Positions 1 to 5,683 of a stretch of DNA of 5,683 nt are shown here, one piece after another (the stretch's first letter is position 1; each line of letters begins with the position of its first letter). The position numbers and the translations under genes are program-made. The stretch spans positions 1-5,683 of the forward strand of contig JANWLJ010000001.1 of the NCBI GenBank assembly GCA_025450955.1, read 5' to 3'. The DNA is from Polyangium sp. (in: bacteria). Its GTDB lineage: Bacteria; Myxococcota_A; Polyangia; Palsa-1104. A model generated the notes under the pieces. The model saw only the letters and a program-made list of their open reading frames with translations. It made no database searches and was not told the DNA's origin.

Positions 1-7
1 CTGAGCT

Positions 8-36
8 TTGACCGGCCTGGGAGACGCTGGCTTATG
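8..36 (+). promoter_or_regulatory. Distal promoter-like site in the first repeat copy
   Basis: TTGACC (8-13, five of six matches to the sigma-70 -35 consensus) is followed after 17 nt by CTTATG (31-36), a poor -10 match. It is the first copy of the element next to the tRNA. The C in place of the first T of the -10 hexamer makes it a weaker candidate than the proximal copy. It may be an active second promoter or a decayed duplicate. Confidence 0.25.
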
Positions 37-60
37 CCGGTGGCCGAGGTGCTCTGAGCT

Positions 61-89
61 TTGACCGGCCTGGGAGACGCTGGTTTATG
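61..89 (+). promoter_or_regulatory. Probable promoter of tRNA-Ser (and possibly ffs)
   Basis: TTGACC (61-66) and TTTATG (84-89) are separated by 17 nt. The -35 match is strong and the -10 match is three of six. Transcription would start near 96-97, only a few nt before the mature tRNA 5' end at 101, which suits a tRNA gene with a short leader. A second TTTATG at 94-99 would start transcription inside the tRNA and is less likely. Inferred from hexamer match and spacing only. Confidence 0.45.
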
Positions 90-100
90 CCGGTTTATGA

Positions 101-183
101 GGAGAGATGCCCGAGTGGCCGAAGGGGCACGACTGGAAATCGCGTGCCGCAAGGTACCGAGGGTTCGAATCCCTCTCTCTCCG
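101..183 (+). tRNA. tRNA-Ser, anticodon GGA
   Basis: A complete class II (long variable arm) cloverleaf. The acceptor strands are 101-107 GGAGAGA and 176-182 TCTCTCC, with discriminator G183. The D stem is CCC/GGG (110-112 with 124-126). The anticodon arm is 128-144 with loop CTGGAAA, giving anticodon GGA at 135-137 for UCC/UCU serine codons. The variable arm is about 145-156 with a GCAA loop (149-152). The T arm is 159-175 with loop TTCGAAT. The extra arm and G discriminator fit serine. The 3' CCA is not encoded, as the next bases are CTG, so it would be added enzymatically. One oddity is that A129 faces C143 in the anticodon stem, where a Watson-Crick pair is usual. Confidence 0.96.
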
Positions 184-209
184 CTGAGAATTGATGCTAG
201 GTTCTTTTT

Positions 210-291
210 GGCTCTGGGCGACGCAAAGCTGACGAACCCCGCCAGGCCCGGAAGGGAGCAACGGTAGTCGACGGCGCGGGTGCCCGGAGCC
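210..291 (+). ncRNA. ffs: Signal recognition particle RNA, small bacterial (4.5S) type
   Basis: This is the RNA scaffold of the SRP, which binds Ffh and targets nascent membrane proteins to FtsY and the translocon. The diagnostic domain IV tip is present. A GGAA tetraloop (250-253) sits on CCC/GGG (247-249 with 254-256), followed by the Ffh-binding symmetric loop CAGG (243-246) facing AGCA (257-260). The molecule closes with a 10-bp terminal stem, 210-219 GGCTCTGGGC with 282-291 GCCCGGAGCC, containing one G-U pair. At about 82 nt it lacks an Alu domain, as in proteobacteria and unlike B. subtilis scr. TAGGTT (198-203) is well placed as a -10 for a start at 210, but no convincing -35 lies upstream, so co-transcription with the tRNA is possible. 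Ends are set by the closing stem. Confidence 0.95.
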
Positions 292-298
292 ACCTTTT
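282..298 (+). terminator. Weak intrinsic terminator at the ffs 3' end
   Basis: The 3' strand of the ffs closing stem (282-291) is followed by ACC and then only four T (295-298). The SRP RNA hairpin could act as a Rho-independent terminator. The short T run after a three-base gap suggests incomplete termination and possible read-through towards dnaX. Confidence 0.35.
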
Positions 299-326
299 AC
301 GCAACGGAGCGCGCCTGCCGGGCATC

Positions 327-402
327 TTGCGGCGTACGTCCTCGCTTCCTCGGTCACGGGCGCAGAGCCCGCTCCCTCGGTCGCTGCGGGCGTGCGCCGC
401 AA
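327..402 (+). repeat. Structured inverted repeat in the ffs-dnaX spacer
   Basis: Positions 327-341 pair with 388-402 over 15 bp, including two G-U pairs. Inside is a second hairpin, CGGGC (357-361) with GCCCG (367-371) and a 5-nt loop. The strands between them carry a direct repeat of 13 nt, 343-355 and 370-382, differing at one base (shared core CCTCGGTC). This is the main content of the 171-nt non-coding stretch 292-462. It could be a folded dnaX leader or a dispersed extragenic palindrome; the sequence alone does not separate the two. It has no T run, so it is not an ordinary intrinsic terminator. Confidence 0.7.
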
Positions 403-462
403 TCTGCCTCGGCAGTCACGCTCCTTCTGGCCGCTCCTGAAGAAGAGAAGAGAAGATCGAGC

Positions 463-2184
463 ATGAGCTATTTGGTTTTGGCTCGGAAGTATCGGCCGCA
501 GACGTTCGAGGAGATCGTCGGGCAGGAGCATGTGACGCGCACCCTGCAGAATGCGATTCGGCAGGGGAGACTGCATCACGCGTTTCTGTTCACCGGGGCG
601 CGCGGGGTGGGTAAGACCACCGCGGCGCGGATTTTGGCCAAGGCGCTGTCGTGCGCCGAGGCGCCGACGCCGACGCCGTGCAACGTGTGCGAGGCCTGCC
701 GCGAGATCACCTCGGGGTCGAGCGTCGACGTGCAGGAGATCGACGCGGCGTCGAACAACGGCGTCGACAACATTCGCGAGCTGCGCGAGTCGATCCGCTA
801 CGCGCCGGTGCGCGGCAAGAAGAAGGTCTACATCCTCGACGAAGTTCACATGCTCTCGGGCGGCGCGTGGAACGCGCTGCTCAAGACGCTCGAGGAGCCG
901 CCGCCGCACGCGGTGTTCGTCTTCGCCACCACCGATCCGCACAAGCTGCCGGCGACCATCCTCTCGCGGGTGCAGCGCTACGACTTCAAGCTGGTGCCGG
1001 TCAAGCGGATCGTCGAGCACGTGGCCCACATCCTCGACGAGGAGAAGCTCGCGTTCGATCCCGCGGCGCTGATGCTGGTGGCGCGCGAGTCGGGCGGCTC
1101 GGTGCGCGATTCGCTGTCGCTGCTCGATCAGGTGATCGCGTCGGTGGGCGAAGGCGGAGTCACCGAGGCGGCCACCGCCGAGATCCTCGGGGTCGCCGAT
1201 CGCGCGCTGCTCGCCAGCCTGGCCCGCGCGGTGCTCGACAAGGACGCCGAGGCGGCGCTCTCGGTCGTCGATGCCGCGTTCGTGCGCGGCTACGATCTGC
1301 CGCAGCTCGCCCAGGCGTTTCTCGGCCATCTGCGCGATCTGGTGGTGGTCTCGTCGGTGAAGGAGCCGAGCGGGCTCATCGAGGCGGCGGCCGCCGAGCT
1401 CGACGAGCTCAAGGCGCAAGCCGCGCGCGCGCCGGCCGGGCTCGCCGAGCTCTACTTCGATCGCTTCGCGAAAATCGCCGAGGAGGTCTCGCGCTCGCCG
1501 GTGCCGCGTTACGTGCTCGAGGTCGGGCTCATCGAGCTGATTCGGGTCGAGCCGCTCGAGCCGATCGCCGGCCTGCTCGCCAAGCTCGAGGCGCTCGAGT
1601 CGCGCTTGGAGAAGGGCGCGGGCTCAGGCGGCGGATCGGCGCCCGGCGCGGGCCGCCCGTCGCGGGGCGCGAGCGAGCCCAGCGTGGCTCGCGGCGCGCC
1701 GGAGTCGAGCGCGCGCGGCGCGAACGATTCGGGGACGCGCGGCGCGACCGAGGCGAATCCGCCGCGCGGCGCGACGACGAAGAAACCATCGGGCAGCTTC
1801 TCCGAATTGGTCGAGTCGGTGCTGGCGGTGGACGTGATGCTCTCGCCGCTGGCGCAGGCGCGGCTGCTCTTGCTCGACGAGCACAAGCTCTCGCTCGGGT
1901 TCGAAAAGGAGTTCGCCGCCGACGGGCTGCGCGAGCGGCTGCCGCAGCTTCGAGCGGCGCTCGCCAAGGTGACCGGGCGCGAGCTCGCCGTCGAGATCGT
2001 GGTGGGCCCGGCCGGTGAGCTGCCCGGCACCGAGACCCTCATCGAGGTCGAGCAGCGCAAGGTCGACGAAGATCGCGAAAAGCGCCGGCTGGAGGCGCTC
2101 CAGCATCCGGTGCGTAAGAAGATCGACGAGACCTTCGGCGGGACGTGGAAGGAGCCCGTCGTCGACCTCGAACCTGGAGAATAA
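463..2184 (+). CDS. dnaX: DNA polymerase III clamp-loader subunit tau (DnaX)
   Basis: A 573-residue ATPase of the replisome clamp loader, which opens the beta clamp and, as tau, links polymerase cores and helicase. The AAA+ module is intact. It has the family opening LARKYRPQTFEEIVGQ (6-21), Walker A GARGVGKT (45-52), zinc-ligand cysteines 64, 73, 76 and 79, Walker B LDEVH (125-129), sensor 1 region ATTDPHKLP (155-163), arginine-finger motif ILSR ending at R169, and sensor 2 GSVRD with R215. The collar domain follows to about 386, then a Gly/Ser/Ala-rich linker (387-445) and a C-terminal domain (446-573). I chose the ATG at 463 because the conserved N-terminus begins there. The open frame extends to 280 without family sequence. 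Upstream is a purine-rich AGAAGAGAAGAGAAGA stretch rather than a clear Shine-Dalgarno. I see no A-AAA-AAG-type slippery site, so a short gamma form by frameshifting is not evident. First of three closely packed genes. Confidence 0.97.
   Translation: MSYLVLARKYRPQTFEEIVGQEHVTRTLQNAIRQGRLHHAFLFTGARGVGKTTAARILAKALSCAEAPTPTPCNVCEACREITSGSSVDVQEIDAASNNGVDNIRELRESIRYAPVRGKKKVYILDEVHMLSGGAWNALLKTLEEPPPHAVFVFATTDPHKLPATILSRVQRYDFKLVPVKRIVEHVAHILDEEKLAFDPAALMLVARESGGSVRDSLSLLDQVIASVGEGGVTEAATAEILGVADRALLASLARAVLDKDAEAALSVVDAAFVRGYDLPQLAQAFLGHLRDLVVVSSVKEPSGLIEAAAAELDELKAQAARAPAGLAELYFDRFAKIAEEVSRSPVPRYVLEVGLIELIRVEPLEPIAGLLAKLEALESRLEKGAGSGGGSAPGAGRPSRGASEPSVARGAPESSARGANDSGTRGATEANPPRGATTKKPSGSFSELVESVLAVDVMLSPLAQARLLLLDEHKLSLGFEKEFAADGLRERLPQLRAALAKVTGRELAVEIVVGPAGELPGTETLIEVEQRKVDEDREKRRLEALQHPVRKKIDETFGGTWKEPVVDLEPGE
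1663..1773 (+). repeat. Degenerate Arg-Gly-Ala repeats in the DnaX linker
   Basis: Within the DnaX linker, the tripeptide RGA recurs at residues 401, 410, 418, 426 and 435, at spacings of 9, 8, 8 and 9 residues. The residues between are mostly small or polar (S, E, P, T, N, D, G). In the DNA this is a recurring CGCGGCGCG-like core every 24-27 nt. The regular spacing suggests short duplications in a disordered tether. The repeat is in frame and leaves the C-terminal domain intact. Confidence 0.8.
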
Positions 2185-2186
2185 CG

Positions 2187-2522
2187 ATGACCAACGGCGG
2201 CGGCTTCGACCTGAACGCGATGATGCAGCAAGCGCAGCAGATGCAAGAAAAGATGATGAAGGCGCAAGAGGAGGCCAAAGGGCAGATCCTCGAAGCGTCG
2301 TCGGGCGGCGGGATGGTGACGGTCACCATCACCGGCGGGCTCGAGGTGCAGAAGATCAAGATCGACCCGTCGGTGATCGATCCCAAGGACGTCACCATGC
2401 TCGAAGATCTGGTGACCGCGGCGATCAATCAGGCGGTGCAGAAGGCGCAAGCGGTCACCGCCGAGTCGATGCAAAAGGCGATGGGTCCGCTCGCCGGCAT
2501 GGGCATCCCCGGCCTCTTCTAA
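2187..2522 (+). CDS. ebfC: YbaB/EbfC family nucleoid-associated protein
   Basis: A 111-residue member of the YbaB/EbfC family. These are small dimeric DNA-binding proteins associated with the nucleoid, usually encoded between dnaX and recR. The Met/Gln/Lys-rich N-terminal helix (about 8-35, including MMQQAQQMQEKMMKAQEEAK) is followed by a beta strand with the family's GGMVTVTITGGLEV segment (about 41-54). Next come IKIDPSVI and a helix around DLVTAAINQA, and a Met/Gly-rich tail ending GMGIPGLF. The length is normal. The start at 2187 has a GGAG (2176-2179) at good spacing inside the end of dnaX. A start at 2145 would add 14 residues overlapping dnaX with no family character. The 2-nt gap from dnaX and 1-nt gap to recR indicate one transcript. 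Confidence 0.95.
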   Translation: MTNGGGFDLNAMMQQAQQMQEKMMKAQEEAKGQILEASSGGGMVTVTITGGLEVQKIKIDPSVIDPKDVTMLEDLVTAAINQAVQKAQAVTAESMQKAMGPLAGMGIPGLF

Positions 2523-2523
2523 A

Positions 2524-3114
2524 ATGAGCGCGGATCCTATCGGAAGATTGATCCGCGAGCTGGCCCGCCTGCCCGGCATCGGCGAGAAGACCGCTTCGCG
2601 GCTCGCCTTCCATTTGTTGCGCGCACCCGACAGCCAATCGCGCGAGCTGGCGCAGGCGCTCGTCGAGGTGAAAGAAAAAATTCGTCTCTGCGAGGTGTGC
2701 ATGAACCTCACCGAGGCGAGCCCGTGCGCGCTCTGCTCCGACGGGCGGCGCGATGGGCGGATGGTTTGCGTCGTCGCCCATCCGCCCGATCTCTACGCGA
2801 TCGAGCGCACCGGCGGATTTCGCGGCCGCTATCACGTGCTGCACGGCGTGCTCTCGCCGCTCGACGGCATCGGCCCCGACGATCTGCGGTTGAAGGAGCT
2901 GCTCACCCGGCTCGCGGCCGGCGTCGACGAGCTGATCGTCGCCACCAGCCCGAACGTCGAGGGCGAAGCGACCGCGCTCTATCTCGCCAAGGTGGTGCGG
3001 CCGCTCGGGGTCAAGGTCTCGCGCATCGCCTCGGGCCTCGCGGTCGGCGGCGAGCTCGAGTACGCCGACGGCGTCACGATCGCAAAAGCCTTGGAGGCGC
3101 GGCGTCCCATGTGA
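2524..3114 (+). CDS. recR: Recombination mediator RecR
   Basis: A 196-residue RecR, of normal family length. RecR acts with RecO (and RecF) to load RecA on SSB-coated single-stranded DNA at gaps. Visible parts in order are a helix-hairpin-helix LPGIGEKTASRLAFHLL (16-32), a C4 zinc finger (C56, C59, C68, C71) and a Toprim domain from about 80 with IERTGGFRGRYHVLHG and LSPLDGIGPDDL. The conserved SPNVEGEATALYLAK stretch and the C-terminal RIASGLAVGGELEYAD complete it. ATG 2524 starts one nt after the ebfC stop. I see no good Shine-Dalgarno before it, so translation probably depends on coupling with ebfC. Last gene of the dnaX cluster; no clear terminator follows. Confidence 0.97.
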   Translation: MSADPIGRLIRELARLPGIGEKTASRLAFHLLRAPDSQSRELAQALVEVKEKIRLCEVCMNLTEASPCALCSDGRRDGRMVCVVAHPPDLYAIERTGGFRGRYHVLHGVLSPLDGIGPDDLRLKELLTRLAAGVDELIVATSPNVEGEATALYLAKVVRPLGVKVSRIASGLAVGGELEYADGVTIAKALEARRPM

Positions 3115-3133
3115 CGACCACCGGTCACGATAG

Positions 3134-3160
3134 TTGAAAAAGCGGTGGCAATCTGATAAC
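3134..3160 (+). promoter_or_regulatory. Candidate promoter for mglBA
   Basis: TTGAAA (3134-3139) and GATAAC (3155-3160) lie in the 116-nt recR-mglB spacer (3115-3230), which is more AT-rich around this point than its surroundings. Four of six bases match the -10 consensus and five of six the -35, but the 15-nt spacing is short. Transcription would start near 3167, leaving a leader of about 64 nt before mglB. Apart from this and the mglB ribosome site I see nothing else in the spacer. Confidence 0.35.
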
Positions 3161-3230
3161 TAAGGACGACCGGACCCAAAGCACGTCCACCGTTCCGTAG
3201 GGCAGGACTTAGGCACGCCAGGAGAGCCGG

Positions 3231-3713
3231 ATGGGTACCCCGCAGGTCGTGATGTTCGAGGAGGAGCAGCAGCAGATCCAAGCGGTCTGCGATCGGCTGC
3301 AACGCGACTCGAACTCGATAGCCATTTTGGTCATCAACAAAGATGGGCAAGAGATCGCCCGTGCCGGCAACACCGAGCACCTGGACGTGACCTCGCTCTC
3401 GTCGCTCTTCGCCGGCAACGTCGCCGCCACCGGAGGGATCGCCAAGCTGCTCGCCGAGAAGGAGTTCTCCGGGCAGTTTCACGAAGGCGAGAAGACCAAC
3501 ATCCACCTGTCGCTGGTCGCGCAGCGCGCGATCCTGGTGGTGCTCTTCGACAGCCGCTCTTCGCTCGGACTGGTGCGGCTGCGGGTGAAAAAAGCCTCCG
3601 AGGAGCTGGCCAAGGTGTTCGAGGCGCTGGTGAAGAAAATGTCCGCCGGCAACACGCCGACGGTCCTCGGCGAGATCTCCGACGCCGACATCGACAATCT
3701 GTTCAACGACTAG
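3231..3713 (+). CDS. mglB: MglB, Roadblock/LC7 GTPase-activating protein
   Basis: A 160-residue Roadblock/LC7-domain protein. In Myxococcus xanthus, MglB is the dimeric GAP and polarity partner of MglA; it marks the lagging pole and excludes active MglA from it. The opening MGTPQVVMFEEE, the strands around ILVINKDGQEIARAG (32-46), the helix TSLSSLFAGNVAATGG (54-69) and LGLVRLRVKKASEEL follow the M. xanthus protein closely, as recalled. The C-terminal EISDADIDNLF motif is also kept; that C-terminal helix is reported to contact MglA. AGGAGA (3220-3225) gives a good ribosome site for ATG 3231. mglA follows after 20 nt. Confidence is high because family features run along the whole length. Confidence 0.95.
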   Translation: MGTPQVVMFEEEQQQIQAVCDRLQRDSNSIAILVINKDGQEIARAGNTEHLDVTSLSSLFAGNVAATGGIAKLLAEKEFSGQFHEGEKTNIHLSLVAQRAILVVLFDSRSSLGLVRLRVKKASEELAKVFEALVKKMSAGNTPTVLGEISDADIDNLFND

Positions 3714-3733
3714 GTCGGGGGCGCCGCTTCGGA

Positions 3734-4321
<588 letters not shown>

Positions 4322-4322
4322 C

Positions 4323-5683
4323 GTGACGACCCCACGGATCCGGACCGATCTACAAGCAACGCCCCTCGAAGATCAGGGGATCAAATACTACGACGTGAGC
4401 GACCCGCGGTCGGGTGCGCGGATGCGCATGTACGACTTCGAGTGGCTGATCGCCGAGCGGATGGACGGCGCGCGCCGCTTCGACGAGGTGGCGTCGTGGG
4501 CCAAAGAGCGGCTCGGGCTCAGTCCGAGCGCCGACGATCTCGCCGAGTTCGCCCGCAAGCTGCGCGAGCTCGGGTTCTTCGAGCTCGGTGAGCCGATCGC
4601 CGCCAAGCCGGCGGCCGCGGCGAAATCGGATGAGCCGATCATCGAGGAGGACGACGACGAGCTGACGCCGCTGCCCGATCCGATGCCGGCCAGCCGCGAG
4701 CTGTCGCCGCCGCCGATCGCGAAGGAAGCGGCCAAAGACGAGATCATCGCGGTCTCGGCGACGATGCCGGTGATGACGGCGGTCAAGCCGGAGCCGGCGC
4801 CCGCGCCTGCGCCGTCGGCAAGCAAGCCCGCGGCTCCGGCCGCGCCGCGCACCATCGAAGTGGATCCGACCACCTCGACCGGCAAGATGGATACGCCGCC
4901 GCCGCCCAAGAAGTCGGGCTCGGGCTCGCTCTTCTTCGTGCTGCTGGTGCTGATCGGCGCGGGCGGCGCGGTGGTCTACATGCAGTATTTCCGGCCGCAG
5001 TCGGCGCACGTGACGGTGACGCTGGCGACGCCGCGCGAAGTGGTCGAGCTCTACGACGGCGCGGCGCCGGTGAAGAAGGCCGAGGCGCAGACGCTCTCGT
5101 TCGGCGAAGACGGCAAGGTCACCGAGGTGGTCGCCAAGGGCACCGAGGCCAAAGCGGGGATGCCGCTCGCCACGCTCGACGCCTATCCGCAGGTGGAGAA
5201 GTCGCTCGCGGATCTGAAGGACCGCGAGCGCTTCTATGAGAAGCAGCTCGCCAAGGCGCAGCTCAAAAATGATCCCGCCGAGCTCAAGCTCGCCGAGGCG
5301 AAGGTCGCCGAGAAGAAGAAGCTGAGCGCCGAGCTCGAAGCGCGTGCGCTCAAGCTGCGGCTGATCGCGCCGGCCTCCGGCACGGTCACCGTCGTGCTGG
5401 TCTCCGCCGGTGGCGACGCCAAGGCGGGACAGCCGGCGGTCAAGCTCGGCTCGAGCCAGCTCACCGCCGACTTCACCGTTCCCGCCGCGGGCGCGCCCAA
5501 GGTCGGCGAGGCGGTGACGCTCAAGCCGGCCGGCGGCGGCGCCACCATCGTGAACGGTCGCGTCGCGCGGGTCACCGGCGGCGTGGTCACCGTCGAGCTG
5601 AACGAGGGCGCGGCAAAGCCGGGCGACTCGCTGCGCCTGGTGCGCTCCAAGCAGGAGAACGTGGTGCCGGTGCCCGCGGCCGC
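4323..5683 (+). CDS. PqqD-like/HlyD-like single-pass membrane protein (3' partial)
   Basis: The frame is open to the window end (453 whole codons, no stop), so the C-terminus is missing. I do not recognise a named gene. Residues about 8-90 resemble the PqqD-like winged-helix domain found on some M50 peptidases and adaptor proteins (KYYDVSDPRSG, FEWLIAERMDG, LRELGFFELG). Next is a disordered linker (91-200) with an acidic patch EEDDDE (108-113) and Pro/Ala runs. A hydrophobic helix follows (203-220, LFFVLLVLIGAGGAVVYM) after KK, predicting N-in, C-out topology. The outer part looks like a small membrane-fusion adaptor. It has a lipoyl-like half (257-286), a helical hairpin (about 289-345, rich in K, E, A, L), a second lipoyl-like half with APASGTVTVV (349-358), and beta-rich sequence ending ENVVPVP. 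GTG start, GAGG ribosome site and 1-nt gap place it in the mglBA operon. Function is unknown: it may be an export adaptor or an envelope partner of MglA. Confidence 0.82.
   Translation, partial: MTTPRIRTDLQATPLEDQGIKYYDVSDPRSGARMRMYDFEWLIAERMDGARRFDEVASWAKERLGLSPSADDLAEFARKLRELGFFELGEPIAAKPAAAAKSDEPIIEEDDDELTPLPDPMPASRELSPPPIAKEAAKDEIIAVSATMPVMTAVKPEPAPAPAPSASKPAAPAAPRTIEVDPTTSTGKMDTPPPPKKSGSGSLFFVLLVLIGAGGAVVYMQYFRPQSAHVTVTLATPREVVELYDGAAPVKKAEAQTLSFGEDGKVTEVVAKGTEAKAGMPLATLDAYPQVEKSLADLKDRERFYEKQLAKAQLKNDPAELKLAEAKVAEKKKLSAELEARALKLRLIAPASGTVTVVLVSAGGDAKAGQPAVKLGSSQLTADFTVPAAGAPKVGEAVTLKPAGGGATIVNGRVARVTGGVVTVELNEGAAKPGDSLRLVRSKQENVVPVPAA

Larger units (their letters stand above)
1..94. repeat. 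Tandem duplication upstream of tRNA-Ser (41-nt block, period 53)
   Basis: Positions 1-41 and 54-94 are identical except for one C/T difference (31 versus 84). They are separated by 12 nt not shared between the copies. Each copy contains TTGACC followed 17 nt later by CTTATG or TTTATG, so the duplicated block looks like a promoter-bearing segment rather than coding DNA. The first copy starts at the window edge, so more copies could lie upstream. The duplication is read directly; the promoter role is inferred. Confidence 0.9.

Noticed and set aside
1..94. CRISPR array
   Set aside because: Only two repeat copies of 41 nt with a 12-nt interval, no further units and no cas genes. A simple tandem duplication fits better.
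280..462. Upstream extension of dnaX by 61 codons
   Set aside because: The frame is open but overlaps the end of ffs and the hairpin repeat, and the peptide has no DnaX character. The conserved N-terminus starts at 463.
85..1419. Long minus-strand open frame (444 codons) opposite tRNA-Ser, ffs and dnaX
   Set aside because: Its N-terminal or C-terminal ends show no domain, and the part opposite the tRNA gives ERDSNPRYLAARDF, a familiar artefact of translating tRNA-Ser backwards. The rest is Arg/His-rich antisense of a GC-biased gene.
651..2018. Plus-strand 455-codon frame inside dnaX
   Set aside because: Out of frame with dnaX and almost entirely Arg/Ala/Gly. The dnaX frame itself carries all the conserved motifs.
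1509..2711. Minus-strand open frame (400 codons) across dnaX, ebfC and recR
   Set aside because: It spans three well-supported genes on the other strand and has Ser/Arg-rich low-complexity sequence, as expected from antisense of GC-rich codons.
2761..2800. RecR His86 where many relatives have Glu in the first Toprim strand
   Set aside because: The position varies in the family; E. coli RecR, as recalled, also lacks the acid there. The rest of the Toprim domain is normal.
3118..3148. CCACCG/CGGTGG inverted repeat as a recR terminator
   Set aside because: The stem is 6 bp with a loop of about 19 nt and is not followed by a T run.
4350..5009. Minus-strand 219-codon frame opposite the last gene
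   Set aside because: Arg-rich with no recognisable domain. The plus frame here has a PqqD-like domain, a linker, a membrane helix and an HlyD-like region, and is open to the window end.

Overview
The window reads as part of a high-GC Myxococcota chromosome, a relative of the gliding myxobacteria. The strongest evidence is an adjacent pair encoding a Roadblock/LC7 protein and a Ras-like GTPase. These match, from memory, the Myxococcus xanthus polarity proteins MglB and MglA along their whole length. Codons are strongly GC-biased at the third position, which opens long spurious frames on both strands. All genes I can support lie on the + strand. I could not place the organism below phylum level.

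Layout: (1) 1-94 holds two near-identical copies of a 41-nt block, 53 nt apart, each with a TTGACC -35-like hexamer. (2) 101-183 is tRNA-Ser(GGA). (3) 210-291 is a compact bacterial SRP RNA (ffs, 4.5S type). (4) 292-462 is non-coding and contains a 15-bp inverted repeat enclosing a hairpin and a 13-nt direct repeat. (5) 463-3114 is a tightly packed dnaX - ebfC(ybaB) - recR cluster with gaps of 2 nt and 1 nt. (6) 3115-3230 is a 116-nt spacer with a possible promoter. (7) 3231-4321 is mglB-mglA. (8) From 4323, one nt after the mglA stop, a GTG-initiated gene runs off the window end. It encodes a predicted single-pass membrane protein with a PqqD-like N-terminal domain, a long Pro/Ala-rich linker, one transmembrane helix and a periplasmic HlyD/membrane-fusion-like part.

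Two functional blocks meet here. The first is an old housekeeping block. It comprises the clamp-loader subunit DnaX, the nucleoid-associated protein EbfC, the recombination mediator RecR, SRP RNA and a serine tRNA, and it resembles the scr-dnaX-yaaK-recR region of Bacillus subtilis. The second is the MglAB cell-polarity switch, where MglB is the GTPase-activating protein for MglA, followed by a possibly co-translated membrane protein. The most interesting points are the unusual MglA PM3 region (Pro76 and Glu79 where M. xanthus has Leu and Val), the unrecognised membrane protein coupled to mglA, the duplicated promoter-like block before the tRNA, and the structured repeat before dnaX.
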